The notes beneath the pieces were generated by a model. That model was not told the origin of the DNA, made no database searches, and was given only the letters and a program-made list of their open reading frames with translations. A stretch of DNA of 64,000 nt from Symsagittifera roscoffensis (taxonomy: Eukaryota; Xenacoelomorpha; Acoela; Convolutidae), in NCBI RefSeq assembly GCF_963678635.1, contig NC_087065.1, positions 75,151,345-75,215,344 of the forward strand. The letters are read 5' to 3'. A program made the position numbers and the translations under genes. Every line of letters begins with the position of its first letter. Positions within the stretch are counted from its first letter, which is position 1. Of the stretch, positions 1 through 11,118 are shown piece by piece.

Positions 1-477
1 ACGATAATTTGTTTCAAATTAAGTCCTTTTTATAAGTACAGGAGTAGTCCAATTAAGCTTACTAATTGAGGCCTGAAAAGCTAGTCTTAATTCGCTTGAT
101 GCCTCTAGCATCTCAAAAGTAATTGCATTTCGATTAGTTAGAGGAATAATCCCTCACTCACGCGTTTAAAACAGAGATAACCTACATGGTGCTAATTGAA
201 CTTGAGTTAAATGGCGAACTTGAGTTAAATATTTGCTATTTAATCTATATTGCCAAGCAATAAAAATTTTTCCAAGTTTAATTATTTTCCTTGATTTTTC
301 AAAATTGAGCTAGAGTCGATTTAAAACCGGCAAAATAATAAATACATACAAGGTGTTGACTTTTCTTTTCCCTCCGCCCAACCCTGTAAGGTTAACCCAT
401 TTATTGTACCCTTGGTATACCCGTTATCATTTTTACCCGAAATTCAACTTTTTTGGGAAAATTGGAAAATTTTTTGT
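1..477. other. AT-rich stretch without a gene
   Basis: No ORF of coding character, splice pattern or RNA gene was found. The only structure noted is a short direct repeat of about 17 bp (gaacttgagttaaat core) near 199-226. Confidence 0.5.
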
Positions 478-547
478 GTCGCCAGGGATTTGATCCTTTG
501 ATCTCTAGATTTTGAGACTAACGCTTTAACCACTATACCATGAGGCC
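478..547 (-). repeat. tRNA-derived SINE-like remnant
   Basis: Read on the minus strand this is tRNA-shaped. It has an A-box-like block (TATAGTGGTTAAAGCG) and, about 35 nt later, a B-box-like block (GGATCAAATCCC, against the tRNA consensus GGTTCGAATCC). The arms do not pair well enough for a working tRNA, so I read it as a SINE head or tRNA pseudogene. Confidence 0.5.
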
Positions 548-923
548 TTTGGTTGTCATCCGATTTATTCTTCCAAATTTGGCTCTTTGATCTTTAATTA
601 AGCCCATGTTTGAGTTTACAAAGCGTAGATCAATTCTGTCGGCGCCAAAAGATCAAGGTCAAGAAATTCAAATGGTTTTGGACTGTTTTGTATATGCACC
701 ATTTTGAATCATGTCGGTCGGATTCGTTTTCAAGTTCATATCAAAGTCTAGACTATCGGCAAGGTCATTTCTTTTCAAATCTAAAATGCATTTAGCAGCG
801 TGCATGTTAACTCATTTTGGTTCGCAAAATTTTTCGCAATTAAAGCTTTGATGTTTACCGACGATATGGTTCCGAGTCCTTTTCAAGTAACTTTCACTTT
901 GATTCTAACAATTGGTTTTAAAA
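548..923. other. No gene seen
   Basis: AT-rich sequence. The 61-codon open frame at 610-795 has no coding character or recognisable motif, and I see no splice structure around it. Confidence 0.4.
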
Positions 924-1004
924 AGGGGTTAAGTTGTAGTGGGGTTATCTGATTTTGGGGTTATATGAGAGGGGGTTAAGAAAAAGGGGGTTAAAAAACA
1001 CGGG
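924..1004 (+). repeat. Cluster of GGGGTTA motifs
   Basis: About six irregularly spaced GGGGT/GGGGGTT blocks occur within 80 bp, most reading GGGGTTA or GGGGGTTA. They resemble permuted telomere-type repeats and could form a G-quadruplex on the + strand. The irregular spacing argues against a true telomeric array. Confidence 0.5.
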
Positions 1005-1540
1005 GTGATAAGCGTGGGAACCCTTTTTCAAACTCCCCCTCCTCAAATATTGTACTTTTTTTATTGTTTCACGTGCTATTATGGCTAAACATTCGATGTC
1101 ACGATATATAGTATAAACAACAATCTGCCAAAAAGTTGCATCTTTTAAAGTTTTTTGTCAAAATTCGTTAACTTTAAAACATGAAATCACAAATAAAACT
1201 GCTCAAATCTGATTTTTTTTAAATGAAAATTTCGCCAAAACATCGTTTGAGGAGTACGCGAGCAGTGATGCAGTTGTGGCTGATTTCAATTTTCCCACCC
1301 CCGATAAAACTACAAAACAAACTTGTTTAAAACTTGAAGTGCAAGGTTAGAATATATTTTCAAGAAATCTATCCATTTGATGAAGCTTACGCCTTTTTTG
1401 TAGCCTTGAACGTCAAAAATCTTTTTAATACACTTTAGTAATTCGAATTTGAAATAAAAATTATGGCTGGGACAGACAAAAGCCGCGGTTGTTACAAAAA
1501 TGAAACGACCCAAAAAAAGCTTAAAAAGCTCTTTCTTATA

Positions 1541-2870
1541 ACCTCATAATAGCATCAGTTTAATGAAGTTATGAAGAGTTTTACAAGTAAAGTATGACAA
1601 ACAAATAGATTTACAATAACTTATATTAGTGAACATGCCAATTGTGATAGCAATGAGAATTTATGAATCAAAGTGTTCATATCAACAAAAGTGTCAAGTT
1701 AGTGAAATTAGGCGGGGAAGAACAAAAGTAATTCTTATTGTTCCTAATTTTCATAGACAAAAACCTCATTGAAAAATATATTCAGTTTTTCATTGTGAGG
1801 TTTATCCTGAGTACTCTTGAACAAAAGTGGAGAAGAAAAAACCTGAAACCAGAAACGCTAACTTGGAGGCAAGTAAATTGAATTCTGGAAAGCAGTCATA
1901 GCTAGACTGATTGGAGTAAGGATCCCTAAATAATGAGCACAAAACTAAGCGATAGCAACTTTACAACTACCTAATTCCCAATCAGAAATACTCTTCAATC
2001 ACACTTCCATAAGTCCAAAACTTAAGACAGAACTATCAGCCACGTAGCATAGTGGCAATTTGTTCACTTCAGGGATTTCAGATTGTGTCATCGATCCCCT
2101 GTCATGGTAATGATTGTGTGCGAGGACGAGCTCGAACGTGACCTATAGCTTCTTGTCTACCACAATGTGGCAGATTTCGGCTGCAGTAGTGGTAACACGT
2201 GAAAAACTTTGACCTATAGCTTTATTCAGATTCCATAGTGTTTAAGCTCGAGGTGTCAATTAACAGTCATAAAATTGGGAACAAAAAATTAAATCGGCGC
2301 CGTTTCCCATTTTTTCAGCCAATTTTTGCTAATTCCTCCTTTCTTCATCAAATTGACCGTATAATTGAACGTTTTCTAAGAATTAAGCCAATATTGGCGT
2401 GTTCGCGGAATAACTCATGTTTTTTTTATATCAGCCGGTTTCTGCTCGACAGAAAAAAAAAGCTTTGGATACAAATATTTTGGAACTCTGAGGAGCAAAA
2501 CAAAATCAGTATTGGTTGGCGTTCTGCCGAGAAAGAGTCAATTGGTCTGCCTGCATTTTCAACAGCCAAAATTTGCTTATATTCGTTGAATAAGCCGTCT
2601 TTTTAAGCAAAATTTTGCCTCAGATTATTGTTTCTTTTTTTCTTCGACAGAGACGTCTTTGAAAAATATATTCTGTTTTTTTTATTGTTTTCAGGAAGGT
2701 CTGTCCTTAACAATTTTTTCTTCTCCATATGAGGAACCGAATCCCACAAAACTGGCTGCCTTTTGGGGGCACAACCAAGTTTTTTCATAGATTTTAGAGG
2801 GAACAAACATGCTTTACTACATCTGCAAAACAAAACAAAAAACAACAACATACATATAAATCTAAATAAA
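1541..2870. repeat. Dispersed repeat, copy 1 of a ~1.3-kb family
   Basis: This stretch aligns collinearly, with many gaps, to 8761-10130. Shared anchors include caacatgcca/gaacatgcca near the left, the tRNA-like core at 2035-2110 (against 9185-9260), cttcttgtctaccacaa, and gccgtttccca followed by ttcctcctttcttcat. The tRNA-like core has an A-box-like tagcatagtgg and a B-box-like tcatcgatccc. The two copies are old and indel-ridden. No intact ORF was found, and the frame at 2238-2606 is not supported. Confidence 0.5.
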
Positions 2871-3049
2871 GAGCAAAATTGTTTCACAGACAAAAAAATG
2901 AAATGATTAGAAACAGATGTCTTATAAATAATACAAAATTGTGCTTGATTGGTGAAGGTGACAGTTCAAGTTTCAAAACAAATTCAAATGCTCTGCTAAC
3001 TTTTTTGATTTGAACTTTTTGGTTTTTCAAAACAAAATATAAACCGGCT

Positions 3050-3610
3050 ACTCGATTTTAATCGAACAAAATACAGTATAATCGATTATTTTTTCAAAAA
3101 AAACTTTCTGAAGTTTTATTGAGATATAATCCATTTAATCGGTTATAAACCATTTTTATTCAACAAACGTCATCGCTTCATTTCAATTTTTGTTTTGTTT
3201 TTCAGTTGGTATCTTTTTTCAGTGTTTACTGTTTACTTTCTTACTGCTTACTGCTTACTGTTTACTGCTTACTGTTTACTGATTTCTTACTGATTTTACT
3301 GTGTTTTCATGCAGAATAGCTTAATTATAATCCATTGTAATTGATTTTTTTTGAAACAATTTTTTTTTTAGAAAAAGCAATTATAATCTATTATAATAGA
3401 GTATAATAGAGTATAAGAGATCATAATAGATTATAAGAGAATTTCGGAAAAATTATAATCAATTATAATTGATTATTATTTCTTAAAATGTCATCAAAAA
3501 TGTTATTTTTATAATGGATTATAATTTTTTTGAACATCTAAAATCAGCGCTATAATTAGTTATAATTTTGCTTAAAGTACAATTATAATTATAAAAAAAT
3601 TGATTTTTTT
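3050..3610. repeat. Very AT-rich cluster of short palindromes (ATTATAAT type)
   Basis: Dozens of short self-complementary words (aatcgatt, attataat, aattataatt, gattataatc-like) are packed into about 550 bp, interrupted by the heptamer array at 3227-3303. The region could cruciform or act as a replication or matrix-attachment type element. Nothing coding is seen. Confidence 0.45.
3227..3303 (+). repeat. Heptamer tandem repeat (TTACTGC/T)
   Basis: About ten units of ttactgc or ttactgt stand nearly head to tail. Imperfect units (tttcttactg, gatttcttactg) lie within and at the right end. Confidence 0.8.
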
Positions 3611-4006
3611 CTCTTTTTACTAAGTGCGGGAAATAAAACGTTTATATGTATAAAAGAACAAAACATTGAAACAATTTTTCGTTTTTTCATTGTTTCTTTA
3701 AATTGCGATCCCTCAAACAGCCTGTTTCGGCGTCAGATTAAGTATAAATACCATTAGAGACTTTAAATTGAAAAAATTGAAAAGCATTTTAAAGTTTAAG
3801 TGATTTCATCATCATCATATGAGCACCTTGCTTTCATGTAATCAATTAATTGTTCTCAGATTTTTATTGTATGTTCTTGTGTATTCATGGTCTCGTATTC
3901 TAGTTATGAAAGTCCCAAATTCCTTTCTAGTTACAAAAATCCCAAAAGTCCGAATTACGTAAGTCCAAAATTTCGCAACATTGATGTGTGTGAGTGGGTG
4001 TGGGGT
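3611..4006. other. No gene seen
   Basis: AT-rich sequence without coding signal. It leads into a GT/G-rich tract. Confidence 0.4.
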
Positions 4007-4018
4007 GGGGGGGGGGGG
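4007..4018 (+). repeat. Homopolymer run of 12 G
   Basis: An uninterrupted G run, preceded by gtgtgtgagtgggtgtgggg. It is a site of likely length polymorphism and possible G-quadruplex formation. Confidence 0.8.
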
Positions 4019-4235
4019 AGATAGTTAGCGAGAGTTTTGAGATCCCATTCATGTTTCTAAAAACTATTAGTACGCGAGCAGTAAATTTCTTGCGTGTTAC
4101 GCGCTAATTGTATGGTAAGTTTCTGCAAAGTTAAGCGGGCTTATCCAGTTCAATTAATTTGTACCAATCGTTTGAATTTATAACAAACCGCTTAATCTGC
4201 AAGCACAAAATAAAATTTGAACAAAAGGGAGGGTA

Positions 4236-4551
4236 GGGCGACAATTCGTAACTGGCGAAATTCGTAACAAGCGACATTTCGTAACAAGGCATTGGCAAGT
4301 GGAATACTTTTGCTTCGCTCCGCTTACATCCGTCACGAGAGGAATATTGCGCGTGAATCAGTGTTCCCCGCTTAATCGTTTGTTACGAATTGTCGCCTGA
4401 TACGAATTGTCGCGTGTTCCGAATTGTCGCCTGTTACGAGCTGTTGTCTGCAACGAATTGTCGCTTGTTACGAATTGTCGCCTGTTACGAGCTGTTGTCT
4501 GCTATGAATTGTCGCCTGTTACGAGTTTTCGCCTGTTCTAAGTTGTCGCCC
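4236..4551. mobile_element. MITE-like element with inverted 17-bp repeat arrays
   Basis: The left end reads gggcgacaattcgtaac and the right end closes with gttgtcgccc, so about 22 bp of the ends are inverted copies of each other. The right side (4381-4550) is ten consecutive 17-bp units of tgttacgaattgtcgcc and variants. The left side has three units of the same motif in inverted orientation. This arrangement resembles small non-autonomous DNA transposons with subterminal repeats. No target-site duplication could be read and no transposase is encoded. Confidence 0.6.
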
Positions 4552-4863
4552 CACGCAAAAGGAGATATTATTAAACCCAGATACTTAATTCAAATAAAAA
4601 AACAATAAGCAAGGAAATTCAAAATCAATCAAAAATGAATTGGAAGAAAGCCAGCAGGAGTTTAAGCCAGCTACCATATAAAACAACCAAAGATCATAAG
4701 CAGATATGCAAAATAATTAAGCTAAAGTTATATATAAAGCATACAACAATTAGTCTCAGTAAAATTGACGTGATTTTTGCCAGATTTTTTATGCACTACG
4801 TTTCTTTTTCGGTGTTATTTTACACTTTTGTGGGTTTTTTCTTTCCTTTGAAAATTGACTTAC

Positions 4864-5071
4864 CAAGAAGTCCAATGAGGAACTCGGTCATGTAGAGCGC
4901 AAAGAACAGGTAGCCAGACATTGCACTTGCACCAGTCCCTGTTCCCTCTCCCTTACCCTGGATCTTTCCCCCCGTGGCGACTGCAGTAGCGGACAGGTTG
5001 ACATAACTGTAATTAGTCGCCATCTCCAGAAGCGACAAATTTTGAACAGCACTCGTCAACTTATTGGACAT
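4864..5071 (-). CDS. First coding exon of a probable rhodopsin-type GPCR
   Basis: A minus-strand ATG at 5071-5069 opens about 69 codons ending at a consensus donor, CTTG|GTAAGT, in phase 1. The N-terminal part carries two N-glycosylation sequons in NYSYVNLS and a Gly/Thr/Ala-rich linker. One hydrophobic helix follows (SGYLFFALYMTEFLIGLLG). The exon stops exactly where class A receptors have the helix-1 G-N pair, so the next exon would be expected to begin with Asn. This reading is inferred from topology only: no further helix or downstream exon was found between 1 and 4863, so the gene would continue outside the window or is broken. Any other single-pass membrane protein with the same start remains possible. 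Confidence 0.4.
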
Positions 5072-6448
5072 ACTTGGAGTGTGTCACTTTCAGTCTCAGA
5101 AAAACTGAATCGACAAGATATGAAAATAAAGCGACTGCTGCAATTTTTATTAGGGTTTTTAAAATTGCAACTTCGATTGTTTGATATGAACGCACGTTTG
5201 TTCACGTCTCATCTGTATACTCTTTTTTATGGACTATAAGCCTTCCGAATTTTTTTAAGATTAAGTTCTGAAAGAATTAGATGAATAATTTAATGAGAGA
5301 AAGAAAAGTACTGAAAATTATGAACAAAAATTATCGACTAATTGGTTGGTACTTTAATTGGTACTTGGAGTTGAAGGAATTGTGAAAGGCGCAATAAAAA
5401 ATTTTTAAAATCTAAAGAAATTTTTTGAAAACTGAAGAAATTGTGCAATTATTATTGATCGCAACAGGAAGCAGTTTTCTATAATTGAAGAACGCTGTTA
5501 TATTATTGAGAAATATATTTTTACTAAGAAGTTATTACAAAGAAGAAAAATATTTCAAACAGGTTGTTCAAATAAGCTACAGTTTTGATACATTAGAAGC
5601 TATATGGTTTTTGAACCAATCAAAGGGAAAATTTTTCCGTGTTCATTCCTGCAAATGTTTGGAGTTGTAACGGAACGCAATGAAACATCTTAAAATTGGT
5701 AATTTGAAAAGAAAAATAGGCGGAAGACTTTGCTCCGATTGGCCATTACTAAATAAAAGAGCTTCACGTCAACTGTAATTTGCGTCACGCAAATATTCGC
5801 AGAAATAATGATTTCGTGTCATAAATTCTTATAACCTCCGAATTGCCATATTTTTTCAAATTCTTACAAAAGCACTTTTATTCTCTATTTTTCTTTCAAA
5901 AAATTCCTGGCTGAAGAATTAGCTTCCGTATCAAACGTCTGTCACCACAAAAAAGCAAACAAATTAAACCATAAAAAACCTTTTTTTCTCTTTTCCGATT
6001 ATTTAATAATACTAATGGCGCGTCTATTTTCAGATTGACATTTGATAGAAAGTGACACACAAAGAAATCAGACCAGGAAAAAGTTTGAGCGCTTAGTTTC
6101 CTTAATTAGAAGTTCTTCAATTGAATTTTCCCGCTTAAGCATTTTTGAGTTTTTAGCATTTTTGAATTTTTAATTTATCCCAACTTATGTGCTCATTTCA
6201 AATCCCATTTAGTCTGATCTAGATGAATCTTTTCTCGAAAAAACAAAAAAAACGAAAAATATAGATTTTTTGGTCCTCGCTCTATGAGGCCTAAAAACAG
6301 GCTAGATGTTAAAGTCTTATGGCGCTATCTCAAATGATGTTTTTGTTAAACAATTCTTTATTTCTAAACTGGTTTGTGTAATGAGCTCGCTTGACCCAAT
6401 TTATTATACTTATTGTTACAAACCTCGCTATTGGGCTATATAGGGCTG
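5072..6448. other. Intergenic; possible promoter of the minus-strand exon at 4864-5071
   Basis: AT-rich sequence between two minus-strand coding blocks. The start context of the GPCR-like exon (ccaagtATG) lies at its left edge. No other coding or RNA feature was recognised. Confidence 0.3.
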
Positions 6449-7070
6449 TTATTCAGGCTCGGGGAAGTCTGGAAACTTGCCAGTGGCGTCTCTGGTCTCT
6501 ATGAACCATTCCCGGATGCTCTCCTGCAGAGTTTCCTTCATGTCCGGTCCCTCCACCTCTCGTATCTTCTGCTTCACAGAGATACGCGCATTCTAAAATC
6601 AGAAATTGTAATCATTTCAGCTCTAAAAAACAAGAAAAAAGCAATAATTAGCAATGAAGTATACGCAAGTTTGACTATAAGCTGGGATGAGCGTTACATT
6701 AAAGTTTTTTTTGCATTATGAGAAAAGGTGTTCTTCTGGTAAATCCTAGAAAGAAGTTTAATCATTTCAGATCCGCAAAACTGTCTTTGACACAGTATCG
6801 TCTCAATTGACTAATACTATGAATCAACGATATAAAATTGAAACATCATTTTTTTCGCACGAAAGAGTTGATGGTTGGTGTGTTACAACTAGCCTGGTAC
6901 TCCTGTTCATTGGTCTCCTGGGTGGTCCTTCTCTTGTCCTCGTTCTTGAGGGAAGCATATTTTGCCGTGTTCTTGTAGGGAGGGGCGGGGGCTGGCACCA
7001 TGTGAATGAACATCATCTCCTCCTCCCGCTCCTTTCTCACCCGCTTTCTGGCCGCAAACCCCTTCCACAC
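6449..7070 (-). CDS. DRC11: IQCA1/DRC11-family protein, two 3' exons (partial)
   Basis: Two minus-strand exons, 7070-6894 and 6592-6449, both in phase 0, encode about 106 residues. The first carries an IQ-type helix (VWKGFAARKRVRKEREEEMM) followed by FIHMVPAPAPP. The second carries EVEGPDMKETLQESIREWFI and TGKFPDFP. This order and spacing match the N-terminal half of IQCA1/DRC11, an IQ-motif AAA protein of the ciliary nexin-dynein regulatory complex. The upstream exon begins after a consensus acceptor (tttctttag). The intron between them needs a GC donor (CAG|GCTAGT) to keep phase; with it the family's spacing is preserved exactly. A TAA follows FPEPE, so the AAA ATPase half is absent. It is either a truncated gene copy or has an alternative 3' splice I cannot see. 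Exons further 5' were not identified. Confidence 0.7.
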
Positions 7071-7091
7071 CTAAAGAAAATGCAAGTAAAA

Positions 7092-7158
7092 GGTAACAAG
7101 ACTGCTAGTATCAGCGCGATGACCTGAATGTTCCGATTGCCTTTTAAGGTCTATGGAG
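7092..7158 (+). repeat. Structured repeat head, diverged copy
   Basis: This begins gactgctagtatcagcgcga and ends ccttttaaggtctatggagcag. It matches the heads of the longer copies at 7203 and 11304, but its central hairpin has decayed. Confidence 0.5.
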
Positions 7159-7202
7159 CAGCAAGAACACGAAAAATTTCAATGTAATAAAACAAAATTT
7201 AA

Positions 7203-7737
7203 ATTATAAACAAGACTGCTCGTATCAGGGCGAAGCCCTGAAAGTTCCGACTGCCTTTTAAGGTTTATCGAGCAGTAGTAACAAAAAAAAATTAAATGTA
7301 ATGAAATAAAATGAAAAAAAATTTCTAAAATTTGAATTTTTTTTTATGAAATCATCCACACGCCTTATAAGATTAAAAGAAAATATTTCGCTCATTGTAA
7401 CAAATCAATTATGGCATATAAGCTTCTTTGAACCAATTTGGAACGATTTCAAGACGGATTAAACCTCCGCTTACGCGTTAATAGCGCGAAACATATCGAG
7501 CGTTAATTGTCCCAAATTGGTCAAAATGGCCAAAATGGCAATATTTAAACCCCCATAACTTTACAAAAAATGATCACAGGTGAAATATCTTTTCAAATTT
7601 AAACTTAGGACAACAATACCTTTTGAATGACATAAAAAATTTGTGTCAAAAATGGCTAGTTAAAAATACGAAATTTGTCTGAAGAAAAAAAAAACCCACC
7701 CCGAGCGCAAATATTCAGTCACTTTCGTATCGAAAGT
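7203..7737 (+). repeat. Dispersed repeat with conserved 60-nt folded head
   Basis: The head can fold. CTGCTC pairs with GAGCAG, enclosing hairpin CAGGGC-GAA-GCCCTG and hairpin CCTTTTAAGG. In this copy the outer pairing is slightly degraded. The body shares the blocks atgatcacaggtgaaatatc, aaaatggctagttaaaa and cgaaagtcgga near the right end with 11304-11722. A partial body copy follows at 7739-7910. There is no ORF. A SINE-like or short non-autonomous element is likely. Confidence 0.55.
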
Positions 7738-7924
7738 CGGAACAAAAAGAGATTTTTTTTTGTAAAAACATCCCCCCACACGCTATATTAAGTACAAAGT
7801 GATAGATTTTGCTCCTATTAACAAGTCAGTTATGACACATAAGCTTCCTTGAATCAATTTCGAACGATTGCATTATGGAAAAAAAAACTTAGGCAGTCTT
7901 TGACTATATGACATTCATAGTAAA

Positions 7925-8385
7925 ATTGGCCGATTTAAAAACATTTTTTTTTCTAGAAAATTTGTTAAAAAAACGATAGAAAAATGATATTTTTTTCGAG
8001 TTCTTGAAGTTTTTGATTCACAAAATCGAACAAAAAAAAACTCCAAAAACTAAGTTTACTCTTCGAGTAAACTAAGTTTCATGGCTTAAATTAAGGATAT
8101 TTAGGCTACTTTGAGCATGCACGCTTACCTCATTAGCTCGAAATTAGACCTAGCCAGTTTTTCTCGACACTGAAAATTCTTTCAAAAATTTTACTGTAAT
8201 TTGAATCTCAACTGAAAGGGCTTTAATATGGTATATCAATCAACTATTCCGATGATTATGTGTGGTACCTGTTTTTGCGAGGAAAACAAAAAGAAAAAAA
8301 ACGAGAAAAACAAACAAAAAATTAACTAAAAACACACACGAATACAAACTTCATCCCCATTTTCAATGGTCGGCACTCATCAGTA
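7925..8385 (+). repeat. Dispersed repeat family A, copy 1
   Basis: Diagnostic blocks are ctcgaaattagacc, actgaaagggctt, ccgatgattatgtgtggtac and a right end of cgaatacaaacttc then ccccattttcaatggtcgg. Other copies lie at 12640-13010, 13150-13880, 14225-14545 (inverted) and 56950-57355. The copies are heavily diverged and non-coding. Confidence 0.6.
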
Positions 8386-8408
8386 TAAATGAATTTTATG
8401 CAGCAATG

Positions 8409-8512
8409 ACTAGTGTATTTGATTATCAAAGACAACACCGCGATGAAAAAACAAACGCAGACTAGTGTATTTGATGATCAAAGACAACACCGCGATGAAA
8501 AAACAAACGCAG
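8409..8512 (+). repeat. 52-bp tandem duplication
   Basis: Two abutting 52-bp units (8409-8460 and 8461-8512) differ by a single base (gattatc versus gatgatc). It is a recent replication-slippage type event. Confidence 0.9.
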
Positions 8513-8760
8513 GGTGTTCCCAACAAAAATTAGAAGCAGTCTTCTGGGTTACCGGCACAATAAAAAAAGGCACAAAAAAAATTTATAAAGAAATTAAAAC
8601 AATCAGTTTTCAAATAAGGTTAGCACTAATATTGGAACTAAAACTATTTGGTGGTTTACTAAGAAAAAATGCTATTTAAAATTTTTCTTTTTGTATTTAT
8701 CTGTGTATGTACCCCTGTATGTATCTATGTGTATATAAAGTATATCTGAACATCTTCAAA

Positions 8761-10130
8761 CCTACCTACATCTATGAAGAGTCTATTGAAGCAACGAAGA
8801 ACTTTACAAAGTAAATTATGAAAAATAAATCAATTTACAATAACCTAAAGTAGTCAACATGCCAGTTTTGATAGCAATCAGATTTTACCTGCAAACTTAT
8901 CAATAATAATACCAGGTTGGTGAAAGTAGGCCGGGGAAAACAAAAATAAGTTGGGAAAAGAAAAAAAAAACGAAAATAAGTATATTGGAGTGGAAAAAAA
9001 TGGAGTCCGAAACGTATGCATAGCTAGAAAAATTGAAGCAAGGAGCACCAAAAAAGGATAAAAGTCTAAGTGATCGCACCTTTTCCATCCACAAATTTCT
9101 CAGTCAGAAATACTTTTCGATCACAAGTCCAATAGTCCAATATTTAAAAAAAGTACTAATCAGTCGATATTCAAATTAAAACTATAGGCACTCAGCGTAG
9201 TGGTAAGGCGTTCACTTCTGAAGCGTCAGATTGTGTAACCGATCCTCAGCCATGTCAATTATAGTGTCCGAGTACAAGCCCTCACGTCATCTCCAGCTTC
9301 TTGTCTACCACAAGCTGACAGATTTGCGCTGCGTTAGTGTATCACGGGAAAGTTCTAGACGCTAAGAAACGCGACGCTGAGTCGCAAAAACGACATAGAT
9401 CCTGTGCGAATTGCAGAAACTTCAACTAGAAAAAATTTAAATTTAAAAAAATAAACGTTGCTTAGATACAGTTTTATTAAGTATCATTTTGAACTTGACT
9501 TCAGCATTTACAATGCGCAAACCCAAGTTGTCAATCAAGAATCATAAAATTGCAAACAAAAGTTTAACGGGTGCCGTTTCCCACTTTTTCTACCCATTTT
9601 TTTGCTTATTCCTCCTTTCTTCATTAAATTTCCCAAAAATATTGGCCTTTTTTATTATGTAAACCAATGTTATTTTTTCATTTTTATCAGCTCGTTTATG
9701 TTCGATAGAAATAATATTTTGGATGCAAATATTCTATAAGTCATAGATGGAAAAACAGTATCAATATTGATTCTGCTATATGTCGAAAAAAAATCACCTG
9801 GTCTTCCTTCATTTTTAACAGCCAAACTTAATAGTATTTGTTGAAAAAGTCATCTCTTTTAGCTGAATTTTGCCTAAAATTATTATTCTAACTTTCATTG
9901 ACAAAAACTTCATTGGAAAACAACCATTGTTTTCATTGTTTTCAGTAAAATTTGTCTTGGTTATATTTTTTTCTTCTTGTTGTCATATGAGAAGCCGAAT
10001 TTCTTAAAAACGGCTACATTTCAAGACGATACCGAGCATTTTGATAGTGTTTAGTTTGATTTCCATGCTTTGTAAAACGAAACGAAAAAACTGTCATCGG
10101 AAGATGATATTGACTTTTGTCCACGTAATT
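8761..10130. repeat. Dispersed repeat, copy 2 of the ~1.3-kb family
   Basis: Partner of 1541-2870. The tRNA-like core at about 9189-9255 is better preserved here (agcgtagtggtaaggcg, then tgtaaccgatcct as a weak B box), which supports a tRNA-derived module inside a longer element. Non-coding. Confidence 0.5.
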
Positions 10131-10479
10131 CGGTGAATGAAAATAGTCGTGTTATGTTGAATGAAAATAACTTAAAAACTATCTCAAGAATCAGGCTAAG
10201 AACTTAGGTTGAGTTATGTTGCCAGGACACAGTATGCAAAACATTTAATAGACAACCGTCGAAACGACACACGTAAAATTATCCCAAAAAAGAAGTGGAA
10301 CTATTGCAATGTCAATTTCTGGGATCGTTGGATTGTCAAACGCATAATCGTCAGGCATCACTTTAGTTTACAAGCAGTTTTGTAGATGATTTCACAAACG
10401 CAGTTGACATACAAAGCCTCAATTGTTATAATTACTGGAATGATCTAACTCGAGGTTGCCATAGGCAAATTTTAGAAAT

Positions 10480-10900
10480 CAGTAGCGGATTCAGGGGGGC
10501 GGGGTGCGGACGCACCTCTTCCCTCAGGAATTTGACCCCCTGCCGAACCAAAGGATTACCATTTGTACTATTTTGAGATATCCAATTTTGGTGACGGACC
10601 CTAAAATTTTTCTAAAGGTGCCTTTGGCGCCAATATTTACTAATTTGGAAGGGGAGCGCACGCCGAAAAAATGCAATTTTTTGGTCGAAAGTTTCCAAAA
10701 AGTGCATAAAAACGCCTTTTGTTGGCCTGTTTTTTTAAAAATTTGCCTGCGGCGCAAAAATTTGGTCAAACTAGGGTCTTTATAGTCATTTAAGAGAGCT
10801 GAGAAAATCAATTTGGTCGACCTTAAAAAAAAGTCGAGAAAAGTTTCAAAACTTTTTTGAAACCCCCCCCCCCCGAGAGAAATTCCTAGACCCGCGCCTG
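10480..10900. mobile_element. hAT-like MITE with perfect 8-bp target duplication
   Basis: The element is 421 bp and is flanked by the identical octamers ttagaaat at 10472-10479 and 10901-10908. The left end is CAGTAGCGGATTCAGGGGGG; the right end reads CAGGCGCGGGTCTAGG when reversed and also runs into a G/C homopolymer. An 8-bp duplication with ends starting CAG is the hAT pattern. Overlapping ORFs on both strands at 10504-10961 are by-products. No transposase is present. Confidence 0.85.
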
Positions 10901-10997
10901 TTAGAAATGGTAGAAAAACTAAGCATTTCAAAGATTTAAGTTTAAAAACCAAACAGAACAAATAAACTTATCATGTAATTTTTTTTTTCAAGTCGAG

Positions 10998-11118
10998 CAT
11001 GAGCGGATCTAAGACTTTCTCGAGGGGCTGATTTTTAAAATTATTCAAAATTTTATCGACCATTTTTATAAAGGTCGACCAAAATGCTTTTCCAAATCCC
11101 CCCCTAAATCCGCTGGTG
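10998..11118. mobile_element. Short hAT-like MITE
   Basis: The left end catgagcggatctaag and the right end, reversed, caccagcggatttagggg are inverted relatives of each other and of the element at 10480. The flanking octamers aagtcgag and aaatagag agree at 6 of 8 positions. It is a 121-bp internally deleted copy. Confidence 0.6.

Noticed and set aside
10524-10961. 145-codon minus-strand frame
   Set aside because: It spans the hAT-like MITE and both of its borders including the target duplication, so it is a chance frame.
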